A stretch of 64,000 bases of DNA, taken from Candidatus Latescibacterota bacterium. GTDB taxonomy: Bacteria; Latescibacterota; UBA2968; UBA8231. The stretch lies in NCBI GenBank assembly GCA_022820485.1, contig JAJEFJ010000090.1, forward strand, positions 1 to 64,000, written 5' to 3'. The notes beneath the pieces are model-generated. The model did not search any database. It saw nothing but the letters and a program-made list of their open reading frames with translations, and was not told the origin of the DNA. The position numbers and the translations under genes were made by a program. How positions within the stretch are numbered: the stretch's first letter is position 1; each line of letters starts with the position of its first letter. This document shows, one piece after another, positions 31,783-40,393 of the stretch.

Positions 31783-33860
31783 TCCAGCACACAAACATCA
31801 TCGGCTGCGGAGTCAGCGAACTAGAAGCAGCCAAGCTCCTCGCCCAAATCGAAGCCCTCTCCGGCTCGCCGGAAGCTCGCTGGCGGGAGGCGGCCCGCTG
31901 CATTCTGAGGCCGAATCATCCCTTTGCGCTGCATCAGTTGCTCTATCGGGCAATCTACGGCAGCGCGGGCGGTCCGGTGTTTTTTCCCGAGCCAGCAGAC
32001 ATTGAACACGCGCATATGACGGCGCTGCGCCGCGAGCTTGGGCTGGATTCGCACGCCGACCTCTTTGCGTGGTCGGTTGCAGAGCGAGAGGCGTTTTGGC
32101 AGCGAACGGTCTCCCGCTTGGGAATCCGCTTCCGCAAGCCGTACGCGCAGTTGCTCGATCTGTCCCAAGGCGTCGAAGCCCCCAAGTGGTTTGTCGGGGG
32201 CGAGATGAATATCGCCGAGAGTTGCTTTCAGGCCCCTGCCGATCAGACGGCCATTGTCTTCCAGCGCGAGGGTAGTCCGCTTGAGCAGATGAGTTTCGGC
32301 ACCCTGGAAGCTCTGTGCGACCGGGTCGCCGGCGGGTTGTGCGCGTTGGGATTTGGTCCCGGCGACCAGATTGCCGTGGCCATGCCGATGACGGCCGAGT
32401 CGGTGGCGATCTATCTGGGGATTATCAAGGCCGGTTGCGCGGTGGTGGCCATTGCCGACAGTTTCGCCGCTCCCCAGATCGCCGCCCGGCTGCGGATTGG
32501 GGAGGCCAAGGCCGTTTTTACCCAAGACGTAATTTTGCGCGGCGGGCGCGAGTTGCCGCTGTATCCGCGCTTGGTCGCCGCAGAGGCTCCGTTGGCGATT
32601 GTATTGCCGGGGCGCGTGGAGGAGTTGACAGAGGTGCTGCGCCCCGGAGATTTGCACTGGGACGACTTCTTGCCAGCCGACGCTATATCGGCGGCCGTGG
32701 CCTGCTGTCCCGACGCGACGACCAATGTCCTGTTTTCATCGGGGACTACCGGCGACCCCAAGGCCCTGCCCTGGACCCATGTCAACCCCATCAAGTGCGG
32801 CGCAGACGCGCATTATCACCAAGACGTCCACCGAGGCGACGTGGTCGCTTGGCCGACCAATTTGGGCTGGATGATGGGGCCGTGGCTGATCTACGCCGCC
32901 TTTTTGAATCGGGCGACTATGGCGCTCTACTACGGCACGCCGACGGAGCGGGGCTTTGGGGAGTTTGTACAGGCGGCTGGCATTACCATGCTCGGCATCA
33001 TTCCAAGCATGGTGCGGACTTGGCGTAGCACGGGCTGCATGGAGGGAATCGACTTCTCGGCGATTCGGGCTTTTAGTGCCACTGGGGAGTGCTCCAACGC
33101 CGAGGACATGCACTATCTGATGGCGCTGGCGAGGTATCGGCCCATACTCGAATACTGCGGCGGCACCGAGCTAGCGGGTGGCTACTTGCTCAGCACGCTA
33201 GTCGAGCCGGTCGCACCCGCGACCTTTAATTCGGCCGCGCTGGGAACGGATTTGGCGATTTTGGACGAGGACGGGCAGGAGTGCGAAAGCGGTGAAGTCT
33301 TTCTGGTGCCGCCTGCCATTGGCATGTCAACTCGAGTGCTCAACCGCGACCACCGCGAAGTGTACTATGCGGGCGTGCCCAAGCGAGATGGAGTGCCACT
33401 GCGCCGCCACGGCGACCAAGTCGAGCGACTAGCCCCGGGTATCTATCGAGTCCACGGTCGAGCCGACGACGTGATGAACCTAGGCGGAATTATGGTGAGT
33501 TCCGCGGAGATCGAGCGAGCCTTGAATACAATGCCGGGCGTGGCCGAGACCGCGGCGATTGCAGTGCCGCCACCGGGGGGCGGACCGAGCCTACTGGTGA
33601 TCTTCGCGGTGCTGGAGGACGCTGGCGACCACTTGCAAGCCTGTCCTGAGCGAAGTCGAAGGGCCTGTCCTGAGCACCGTCGAAGGGACGCGATGCAGCA
33701 GACGATCCGCCGGGAACTCAACCCACTCTTCAAGATTCACGAAGTAGTAGTAGTGGAATCGCTGCCGCGGACCGCGTCGAACAAGGTGATGCGGCGGGTT
33801 TTGCGGGAGCGCTACGGAAAGCAACCGCGCGAACATCAACGCGCAGGCTCGCAGAGCTGA
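31779..33860 (+). CDS. AMP-forming acyl/acetoacetyl-CoA synthetase-like enzyme
   Basis: A 693-residue adenylate-forming enzyme. NVLFSSGTTGDPKALPWTHV is the P-loop motif, WPTNLGWMMGPW follows, VHGRADDVMNLGG marks the hinge, and PRTASNKVMRR carries the C-terminal catalytic Lys. The N-terminal FVGGEMNIAESCFQ region fits the acetyl/acetoacetyl-CoA synthetase side of the family and plant AAE17-like ligases. The acid substrate is not determined. Residues 621-636 (ACPERSRRACPEHRRR) come from two tandem 24-bp repeat units in the C-terminal domain. It starts in the stop of the preceding gene (ATGA). Confidence 0.85.
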   Translation: MIQHTNIIGCGVSELEAAKLLAQIEALSGSPEARWREAARCILRPNHPFALHQLLYRAIYGSAGGPVFFPEPADIEHAHMTALRRELGLDSHADLFAWSVAEREAFWQRTVSRLGIRFRKPYAQLLDLSQGVEAPKWFVGGEMNIAESCFQAPADQTAIVFQREGSPLEQMSFGTLEALCDRVAGGLCALGFGPGDQIAVAMPMTAESVAIYLGIIKAGCAVVAIADSFAAPQIAARLRIGEAKAVFTQDVILRGGRELPLYPRLVAAEAPLAIVLPGRVEELTEVLRPGDLHWDDFLPADAISAAVACCPDATTNVLFSSGTTGDPKALPWTHVNPIKCGADAHYHQDVHRGDVVAWPTNLGWMMGPWLIYAAFLNRATMALYYGTPTERGFGEFVQAAGITMLGIIPSMVRTWRSTGCMEGIDFSAIRAFSATGECSNAEDMHYLMALARYRPILEYCGGTELAGGYLLSTLVEPVAPATFNSAALGTDLAILDEDGQECESGEVFLVPPAIGMSTRVLNRDHREVYYAGVPKRDGVPLRRHGDQVERLAPGIYRVHGRADDVMNLGGIMVSSAEIERALNTMPGVAETAAIAVPPPGGGPSLLVIFAVLEDAGDHLQACPERSRRACPEHRRRDAMQQTIRRELNPLFKIHEVVVVESLPRTASNKVMRRVLRERYGKQPREHQRAGSQS
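33639..33686. repeat. Two tandem 24-bp palindromic repeat units in a coding region
   Basis: Units 33639-33662 and 33663-33686 share GCCTGTCCTGAGC and GTCGAAGG and differ only in the middle. Being 24 bases each, they add 16 codons without shifting frame. CTGAGCGAAGTCGAAGG is a widespread dispersed repeat core in environmental bacteria. Confidence 0.85.
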
Positions 33861-33876
33861 GCGAAAGGAGCATCCG

Positions 33877-35331
33877 ATGCGACATGGTTATTTGTCCGTT
33901 TTGCTGCTGGTGGTGGCGATCTATCCGGCTGAAGCTAGCCGCTACGACGATCCGAGCTTTCTCACCAGCCACCTCGTCTCCGGTGGAGTGGCCAAAGACG
34001 GCATTCCGGCCCTGACAAACCCCACTTTCGTGGCACCGAACGAAGTAAACTACGTACAGGAAAACGACGTAGTTATGGGGATTGTCATCAACGGCGAACC
34101 ACGGGCGTACCCGCACAACATTGGCTGGTGGAACGAGGTCATCAACGACCGCGTCGGCGATCAGTCGGTCGTCGTGTCCCTGTGCCCGCTTACAGGCACA
34201 GGCCAAGTCTTCAACGCCACCGATGGCGACGGCTCGCAAATCGAGTTTGGGGTTTCCGGGCTGCTGATCAACAGCAACTTGGTCATGTACGACCGGCGCG
34301 ACGGCGAAACGCTCTACCCGCAGATGATTTACACGGCCATCAACGGCAATCGGGTCGGCGACCGCTTGGAACTGATGCCCGTGGTCGAGACGACGTGGGC
34401 ACTGTGGCAGCGGATGTACCCCAGCACCACCGTGGTACAAGCTAGCACCGGCTGGCAGTACTACAACTCGCGACCCGCTTACAACGAAAACCAATACACC
34501 TTCTATCCTTACGGCACTTACCGCACCAACCACGAGTACCTGATTTTCCCGCCGACGACCAACGGCGGCGCATTCGACCATCGCTTTGAGACCAAGGATT
34601 TAGTGTTGGGGTTGTGCCGCAACGACCAGACCAAGGCGTACCCCTTTGCGCTGATGCCCGATGGGGTGGTGATCAACGATCTCGTCGGCGGCGATCCCGT
34701 AGTCGTCCTGTTCGACGCCGCCTCGCACACGGCCTTGGCCTATTTCAACCAAATCGACGACGAGCCTTTGAGCTTTTACGGAGTAGAGTCCGAGGGGCCG
34801 TTGCCAGTAGAATTCATGGATGCGGAAACGGGTTCGCGCTGGAACATGCTCGGAGAGGCCATCGCCGGGCCGCTCGCGGGGCGGCGGCTAGCGCAAGTCC
34901 CGGCGTACAACGCCATGTGGTTTGCCTGGACCGCCTACTGGCCCGATACTGAGGTCTGGCAGCCGGGCGAGGGAATTCTCAGCCAAGAGGACATCGAGCA
35001 AATTGAGCAAACTGCAACGGCCGTCGAAGCCTTAGACGCCGCACCTGCGGGCTTTGCGTTGCGACAAAATTTCCCCAATCCGTTCAACGCGCAGACGCTG
35101 ATCCAGTACGAGTTGCCAGCGGCTGGGCCGGTGCGGCTTAGCGTGTTCAACGCGGCCGGACAGCGAGTTCGCTTGCTGGTAGAAGAACACCAAGCGGCCG
35201 GGCTATACTTGCAACCCTGGGACGGGCGCGACGCCGCTGGGCAGCCGGTGGCCAGCGGCGCGTACTTATACCGACTAGAAGCAACGACGACCGGGTTTGT
35301 CCAGACGCGAACGATGACTTTAGTGCGCTGA
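33877..35331 (+). CDS. Secreted DUF3179 protein with FlgD-type Ig C-terminus
   Basis: A 484-residue exported protein: signal peptide (SVLLLVVAIYPAEA), a DUF3179 domain (GIPALTNPTFVAPNEVNYVQ, GEPRAYPHNIGWWNEVIND, VVVSLCPLTGTG with the conserved Cys, a GVSGLLINSNLVMYDR strand) and a C-terminal tail NFPNPFNAQTLIQYELPAAG to WDGRDAAGQPVASGAYLYRL. That tail is the FlgD Ig-like/secretion-tail module of FCB bacteria. DUF3179 function is unknown. AAAGGAG precedes the ATG. Confidence 0.85.
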   Translation: MRHGYLSVLLLVVAIYPAEASRYDDPSFLTSHLVSGGVAKDGIPALTNPTFVAPNEVNYVQENDVVMGIVINGEPRAYPHNIGWWNEVINDRVGDQSVVVSLCPLTGTGQVFNATDGDGSQIEFGVSGLLINSNLVMYDRRDGETLYPQMIYTAINGNRVGDRLELMPVVETTWALWQRMYPSTTVVQASTGWQYYNSRPAYNENQYTFYPYGTYRTNHEYLIFPPTTNGGAFDHRFETKDLVLGLCRNDQTKAYPFALMPDGVVINDLVGGDPVVVLFDAASHTALAYFNQIDDEPLSFYGVESEGPLPVEFMDAETGSRWNMLGEAIAGPLAGRRLAQVPAYNAMWFAWTAYWPDTEVWQPGEGILSQEDIEQIEQTATAVEALDAAPAGFALRQNFPNPFNAQTLIQYELPAAGPVRLSVFNAAGQRVRLLVEEHQAAGLYLQPWDGRDAAGQPVASGAYLYRLEATTTGFVQTRTMTLVR

Positions 35332-35458
35332 TTTTGGGACATCGCGCTCGTTGATGTGAAGGCATGGACGGAAAGCAGCAGAGCCTAAACGCGCTCTAAG
35401 CGACCCACTGGATTTCACGTCTTCCAGCGGCTTGGCTCCGGCTCGTCGGGGTTTGGGT

Positions 35459-35668
35459 ATGGGGTGGGTCATCAGTGCGCTCACCGGGATCACGGTCCTG
35501 CTCGGGGCTAAGGAGGCCGAAGCCGAAGATTGCCCGACCTCCCGTGATTGCAGGTTCGACAACGATTGCTCGAGAGACAATCCCAAGACACCGATTGAGT
35601 GCTGTGTAACGACACGATGGGGTGAAAACTGCGAAAAATCTCATACATATTGCTTCTGTACCACCTGA
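35459..35668 (+). CDS. Small secreted cysteine-rich peptide
   Basis: A 69-residue product: signal peptide (MGWVISALTGITVLLGAKEA, cleaved near AEA) and a mature part of about 47 residues with eight cysteines spaced C-X5-C-X5-C-X10-CC-X8-C-X6-C-X-C. The pattern resembles disulfide-stabilised peptides such as knottins, but no family is recognised. The alternative TTG at 35432 adds nine residues; no strong ribosome site is seen for either. A terminator follows, supporting a real, separately ended transcript. Confidence 0.55.
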   Translation: MGWVISALTGITVLLGAKEAEAEDCPTSRDCRFDNDCSRDNPKTPIECCVTTRWGENCEKSHTYCFCTT

Positions 35669-35694
35669 GCTAGCGTACAGATTGAAAACTGCTA

Positions 35695-35740
35695 GGCGGG
35701 GCTCGGCATGCACAAGGCACCGAGCCCCACCTTTTTTATT
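35695..35740 (+). terminator. Rho-independent terminator
   Basis: A stem of twelve positions (35695-35706 with 35720-35731) containing GGGGCTCGG/CCGAGCCCC, followed by a T-run. It lies 27 bases past the cysteine-rich gene and before the FG-GAP-like gene. Confidence 0.88.
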
Positions 35741-35756
35741 TACAAGGACATCGGCC

Positions 35757-37874
35757 ATGTTACCTCTCGCGTTTCTTCTAGGCATTGCGCTATGGAGCCA
35801 TTGCGCCGGGGCGATCACGTGGGATTTCGACGACGGGACGACCCAAGGATGGGCCGCCAAAGAATCGGGGGCAGCGGGTGGTCTAGTTGAAGTCAACCTG
35901 TTTCCCGGGCAGGTCACAGACGGCGTGTGGACGATTGATGTGTCGCCGTCAGTGGTCGGCGAGAAATATCCTACGCCGAGTGTCCAAGTGATTTCGCCGA
36001 CCATAGGCTATGATTCGCACCTGTTCGACCGAATCCGGGTCCGATTTCGCACCGTTCATCATCGTCCGACGGTCGGTTCCTTTTGGCTGGCTTGGACCAA
36101 TGAGCATAATCGCTTGGCTCCAGGTCGAGATCCAGCCGATCTATTTAGCAATCGGTTTTCACTGCATGGACAAGTCGGCTTTGTCTATACCACCGAGTGG
36201 CAGGAAGTGGACTTAACGCTGCCCGTATCGGATGGCGAGGTCGCACCGGGCGATAGGGAGGTCTGGGAGGGGCTTTTACTGGATATTCGGCTGAATTTTA
36301 GTTTGGATTGGGGCGAGTCAGATGTGCCCCGGTCGGCGGCGGAAGTCGTTGGGTGGTTAGAGATCGACTGGATTGAGTTGACCGGCGTGGAAGAGCTGTT
36401 AGCAGGGGAATTAGCTCCGCCGTCGGTCGAGTATTTTCACTTTGAGGGGGCCGGGCTTTTCACCCCGCCGATCTTCTCTCCGATTGTGCCGGGGTTAGGG
36501 GGCTTTATAGCCGAAGGGGCGGGCGTCTTGGCGGACTTAGATGCAGACGGCGACCTCGACCTGTTCTCCACTTGGGGTGGTAGAGGGCCTGGCTCAGATA
36601 ATCCGTTTGTAGCAGGCTGGGTCATGGCGCTCAATGACGGACGAGGGGCCTTTGAAACAGTGCGCACTAAGACGACCGAATGGGTGTTTTACTGGGATGT
36701 GCGGAGTGGGGACTTGACCGGCGACGGCCAAGACGAAATCGTGCTAGCCCACTCAGACATAGTGGTTTGGTCTATCGACTCAGAGCTTCAAGTTGAGGTG
36801 CTCATGCAGCTACCTGACCGCCAACTCGTAGGCTTGATGGATTGGGATGGCGATGGCGCTATCGAATTATTTGTATCAGACCGTACAGTGGCCGAAGGAA
36901 GAGCATTAGAGATCTGGGAGGTCAAGCAGGGGGAGTGGACAGCCACTCAATTGGCAGTAGCTGAAAACCACGCCCCCTCTCGGCTGGGCGACCTTACCGG
37001 CGATGGGCAGGTGGACGTGCTGTGGGTTCCGTTATCGGATCAAGCAAATACGTGGATCGTGGCGGGCTTAGAAGCCGGGCCTAGGGCGGGCAACATCGTC
37101 TTTGAATCCGATTTGGGGACCCCTCTTTCGCTTTTAGGTGCGGGCGATTTTGATGGCGATGGGCAGGTGGACCTGCTCACGCCGCTCGAACGCAACCCCT
37201 TTGAACAGAACAAGGGCCTGCTCTTATGGAGAGGCCAACGAGGGGGCGGTGTGGAGGAAGCGGTGCTGTATGACGAGCGTTTGTTTGTGCGCTCGCCGGT
37301 CGTGATGCGCGACTTGAACGGGGATGGGGTAGAGGACTGGACATTTGTCGGCGGGGATCGCGCTTCGGGAATCGGGGTGTTTATCGAATGGGGCGGCGGT
37401 GCGAATCCGGCTAAGGAGGTGGAGCGGCATCGGTTGGCTGGCGATGGGGTACAGGTGCTGCCGGGCGATGTCGATGGCGACGGCGATGTGGACTTGGTGG
37501 TGTTAAATCCCCTCTTAGGCGGCGTCCATGTGCTCAAGAGTTCGGTGGGCGAGCAAGCGACAGCGGTTCAGACACCAGCGGCAGCACGCCCGGTGCAGCA
37601 TCGGCTGGGCGACAGTTATCCCAATCCGTTCAATCCGGCGGTGGTGCTGCCGCTTGAGTTGGTGAGGGACGCGGCACAGGTGTCGCTTAGGGTGTACGAC
37701 GTGTTGGGTCGTCGGGTGCGGCAGGTGTGGCAGGGGCCGTTGGGGGCAGGGGGTCATCGGTTTATATGGGATGGCCGCGACGAGCAGGGCAAAGACGTGG
37801 CGGCTGGCGTGTACCTCTATCAGGTCGAGATCGACGGACAGGTGGAAGCCAAAAAGACGACCAAGTTGCCGTGA
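35757..37874 (+). CDS. Secreted FG-GAP/VCBS-repeat protein with FlgD-type Ig C-terminus
   Basis: A 705-residue exported protein. The signal peptide is MLPLAFLLGIALWSHCAGA, then a galactose-binding-like beta domain (ITWDFDDGTTQGWAAKESGA) and at least six calcium-loop repeats of the FG-GAP/VCBS kind: DLDADGDLDLFSTWGG, DLTGDGQDEIVLAH, DWDGDGAIELFVSD, DFDGDGQVDLLTPL, DLNGDGVEDWTFVG, DVDGDGDVDLVVLN. It ends in SYPNPFNPAVVLPLELV to WDGRDEQGKDVAAGVYLYQV, the FCB secretion tail. The ATG has AAGGA eight bases upstream. A surface-adhesive or matrix role is plausible. Confidence 0.85.
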   Translation: MLPLAFLLGIALWSHCAGAITWDFDDGTTQGWAAKESGAAGGLVEVNLFPGQVTDGVWTIDVSPSVVGEKYPTPSVQVISPTIGYDSHLFDRIRVRFRTVHHRPTVGSFWLAWTNEHNRLAPGRDPADLFSNRFSLHGQVGFVYTTEWQEVDLTLPVSDGEVAPGDREVWEGLLLDIRLNFSLDWGESDVPRSAAEVVGWLEIDWIELTGVEELLAGELAPPSVEYFHFEGAGLFTPPIFSPIVPGLGGFIAEGAGVLADLDADGDLDLFSTWGGRGPGSDNPFVAGWVMALNDGRGAFETVRTKTTEWVFYWDVRSGDLTGDGQDEIVLAHSDIVVWSIDSELQVEVLMQLPDRQLVGLMDWDGDGAIELFVSDRTVAEGRALEIWEVKQGEWTATQLAVAENHAPSRLGDLTGDGQVDVLWVPLSDQANTWIVAGLEAGPRAGNIVFESDLGTPLSLLGAGDFDGDGQVDLLTPLERNPFEQNKGLLLWRGQRGGGVEEAVLYDERLFVRSPVVMRDLNGDGVEDWTFVGGDRASGIGVFIEWGGGANPAKEVERHRLAGDGVQVLPGDVDGDGDVDLVVLNPLLGGVHVLKSSVGEQATAVQTPAAARPVQHRLGDSYPNPFNPAVVLPLELVRDAAQVSLRVYDVLGRRVRQVWQGPLGAGGHRFIWDGRDEQGKDVAAGVYLYQVEIDGQVEAKKTTKLP

Positions 37875-37895
37875 GGGGTGGAGTAAGAACAAAAT

Positions 37896-37937
37896 AAAAA
37901 AGGCCCCACGGCGATGTTTCTTGCCGTGGGGCCTTTT
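37896..37937 (+). terminator. Rho-independent terminator
   Basis: AAAAGGCCCCACGGC and GCCGTGGGGCCTTTT form a perfect 15-base stem over a ten-base loop. It ends the FG-GAP gene 22 bases after the stop. Confidence 0.92.
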
Positions 37938-38028
37938 GTGCGCGGTGATTAGACGCTTTAATTAGGTGGAAAGGGCAGTTAGCTTCGTAGATTTGGCTAT
38001 ATCACCGAGTGGATTCAGGAGAGATTAC

Positions 38029-40383
38029 ATGAGCAATTTTCTCAGTCGCTATTTTAACTGGTTGCACCTGCGGTGGCCAGCCGGCGTGGTGGAGAAGTTG
38101 CCGCGGGTGGATGAGCACGGGCAAAGCAATGTCTCCGGGCTGTACATCGTCGGCGACTTGACCGGAATTCCGCTGTTGAAGTTTTCAGCCGATACGGGTG
38201 CGCGGGCCGTGCAGCACATCATAGCCGACGAGGCATTCCAGCGCGGCAAAGGGCCGGAGGATGTCTTGGACTTGGCGATTGTCGGCGCGGGCGTTTCCGG
38301 CATGTCCGCGGCCTTGGAGGCGCGGGAGGCCGGGCTGTCGTTTGTGCTTTTGGAGGCGACCGAGCCGTTTTCCACGCTGGTCAATTTCCCCAAGGGAAAG
38401 CCCATTTACACCTATCCCACCGAGATGGAACCGGCGGGGCAGATCCGCTTTGGTGCCGAGGTCAAGGAGCCGCTGATCGAGGAACTGCACGAGCAGACGC
38501 TCGCCCAAGGCATCGAGCCGACCATAGCGCGGGTCGAGCAGGTAAAAAAGCGGGGAGACCTCTTTGAACTGGAGATCCCGCGCCAAGAAAATATCAAGGC
38601 CCGCCGCGTGATCGTCGGAATTGGGCGCTCGGGCAACTTTCGCAAGTTAGGGGTGCCGGGCGAACAATTGGACAAGGTATTTAACCGCTTGCACGATCCC
38701 GTTGACTTCTGCGACAAAGACGTGCTGGTCGTTGGCGGCGGCGACAGCGCCTTAGAGGCGGCCATTGCCATCGCCCAATGCGGCGGGCGCGTGACCGTCT
38801 CCTATCGCAAACCCGAATTTTCTCGCCCCAAACCCGAAAACGTCGAAAAGCTGAACATGCTCGCGGCCGATCCAATGGCCGATGTAGCCGTGGACACCCC
38901 TTCTTCCGAGCGGGTGACGACCAGCAGCGGCGCCTTTATGGAAAAGGGCCGCCAAGCGGGTTCGATCCGCCTGCTGATGGCCAGCCAAGTACTGCGCATC
39001 AAAGACGACGCAGTCGCGCTCAAAGACGCCGAGGGCCAAGAAGTGAGCCTGCCCAACGACGCAGTGTTTTCCATGATTGGCCGCGAGGCCCCGCTCGACT
39101 TTTTCAGACGCAGCGGCGTGGAGATCAACGGCGAATGGAGCCCTAAGCGTTGGCTGTCCTTGGGGCTCATCCTACTGGCGGCGGTTTTCATCTACCACTG
39201 GAAGACCGACGCGGGCATTCCGGTCAAGAAGTGGTTCGACCAAGCCGATCTCTTCCCCTTCAACCTAGCGGCACCGTCGACTGCCCATACCCTGTGGGAT
39301 ACAATACAGGTATCGATGACCCAGCCGAGTTTCTACTACTCGCTGGCCTATTGCCTGTGCGTCGTCCTCTTCGGCTTGCAGCGCATAAAGCGACGGCGCA
39401 CGCCGTACATCAAGGTGCAGACGCTGACGCTGATGGCGATCCAGTGTATTCCGCTCTTTCTGCTGCCCTATGTGTTTTTGCCTTGGGCTGGCTACAATGG
39501 CTGGTTCGACGAGGGGGCTTGGCTCAAGCCGCTGGCCGATGGCCTGTTCCCCGAGTCGCAATGGGCCGAACACGGGCGCGAATACTGGCGATCTCTGGGG
39601 CTAATCCTCGCTTGGCCGCTGTTCTTTTGGAACGTCTTCACCAGCGAGCCGCTGTGGTGGTGGCTGGCCATTAGCCTCGTGCAGACCTTCGTCATCATAC
39701 CGCTGATCATCTACTTCTGGGGCAAAGGAGCCTACTGCGGCTGGATTTGCTCGTGCGGTGCCCTAGCCGAAACCATGGGCGACGCGCACCGGCACAAGAT
39801 GCCGCACGGCATGGTGTGGAACAAGGTGAACATCGTGGGGCAGGTCGCGCTGCTATTGGCTAGCGTGCTGCTCATATTGCGTCTAGTGGGCTGGGCTTTG
39901 CCGCACGATCACTGGATCAACGGGGCCTACATGGGGCTGTTTATGGGCAAGGGCACCAACTGGGGCAACCTGCCCTTCCCGCTGACTTTTCTCAACTACG
40001 TGTGGTCGGTCGATCTGCTGCTGGCCGGCATCTTAGGCGTCGGGCTGTACTGGCATTTCAGCGGCCGGATGTGGTGCCGCTTCGCCTGTCCGCTGGCGGC
40101 CTTGATGCACGTGTACGCGCGCTTCAGTCGCTTCCGCATCCTCGCCGACAAGAAAAAGTGCATCTCCTGCAATGTCTGCACCTCGGTGTGCCACCAAGGC
40201 ATCGACATTATGAACTTCGCCAACAAGGGGCTGCCCATGGCCGACCCAGAGTGCGTGCGCTGTAGTGCGTGCGTGCAGTCTTGCCCGACGGGGGTGCTGG
40301 AATTTGGTCAGGTTGATAAAAACGACGAGGTAATAAAGACCGACGGGCTAGCCGCATCGCCGGTGCGGATACAAGAAAAGTAG
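38029..40383 (+). CDS. FAD/NAD(P) thioredoxin-reductase-like domain fused to membrane polyferredoxin (NapH/CcoG-like)
   Basis: A 784-residue fusion. Residues about 80-370 form a flavin reductase with LAIVGAGVSGMSAALEA (FAD) and VLVVGGGDSALEAA (NAD(P)), as in YpdA/TrxB-like enzymes but without a visible CxxC. From about 380 on there are several membrane helices, CGWICSCG (570-576) and CRFACP (683-688) as in NapH/NosR, and two 4Fe-4S ferredoxin motifs at C711-C721 and C742-C752. Electrons could run from NAD(P)H through FAD and clusters across the membrane. AGGAGA precedes the ATG at 38029. No partner genes are adjacent. Confidence 0.85.
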   Translation: MSNFLSRYFNWLHLRWPAGVVEKLPRVDEHGQSNVSGLYIVGDLTGIPLLKFSADTGARAVQHIIADEAFQRGKGPEDVLDLAIVGAGVSGMSAALEAREAGLSFVLLEATEPFSTLVNFPKGKPIYTYPTEMEPAGQIRFGAEVKEPLIEELHEQTLAQGIEPTIARVEQVKKRGDLFELEIPRQENIKARRVIVGIGRSGNFRKLGVPGEQLDKVFNRLHDPVDFCDKDVLVVGGGDSALEAAIAIAQCGGRVTVSYRKPEFSRPKPENVEKLNMLAADPMADVAVDTPSSERVTTSSGAFMEKGRQAGSIRLLMASQVLRIKDDAVALKDAEGQEVSLPNDAVFSMIGREAPLDFFRRSGVEINGEWSPKRWLSLGLILLAAVFIYHWKTDAGIPVKKWFDQADLFPFNLAAPSTAHTLWDTIQVSMTQPSFYYSLAYCLCVVLFGLQRIKRRRTPYIKVQTLTLMAIQCIPLFLLPYVFLPWAGYNGWFDEGAWLKPLADGLFPESQWAEHGREYWRSLGLILAWPLFFWNVFTSEPLWWWLAISLVQTFVIIPLIIYFWGKGAYCGWICSCGALAETMGDAHRHKMPHGMVWNKVNIVGQVALLLASVLLILRLVGWALPHDHWINGAYMGLFMGKGTNWGNLPFPLTFLNYVWSVDLLLAGILGVGLYWHFSGRMWCRFACPLAALMHVYARFSRFRILADKKKCISCNVCTSVCHQGIDIMNFANKGLPMADPECVRCSACVQSCPTGVLEFGQVDKNDEVIKTDGLAASPVRIQEK

Positions 40384-40393
40384 GGACGACGCC

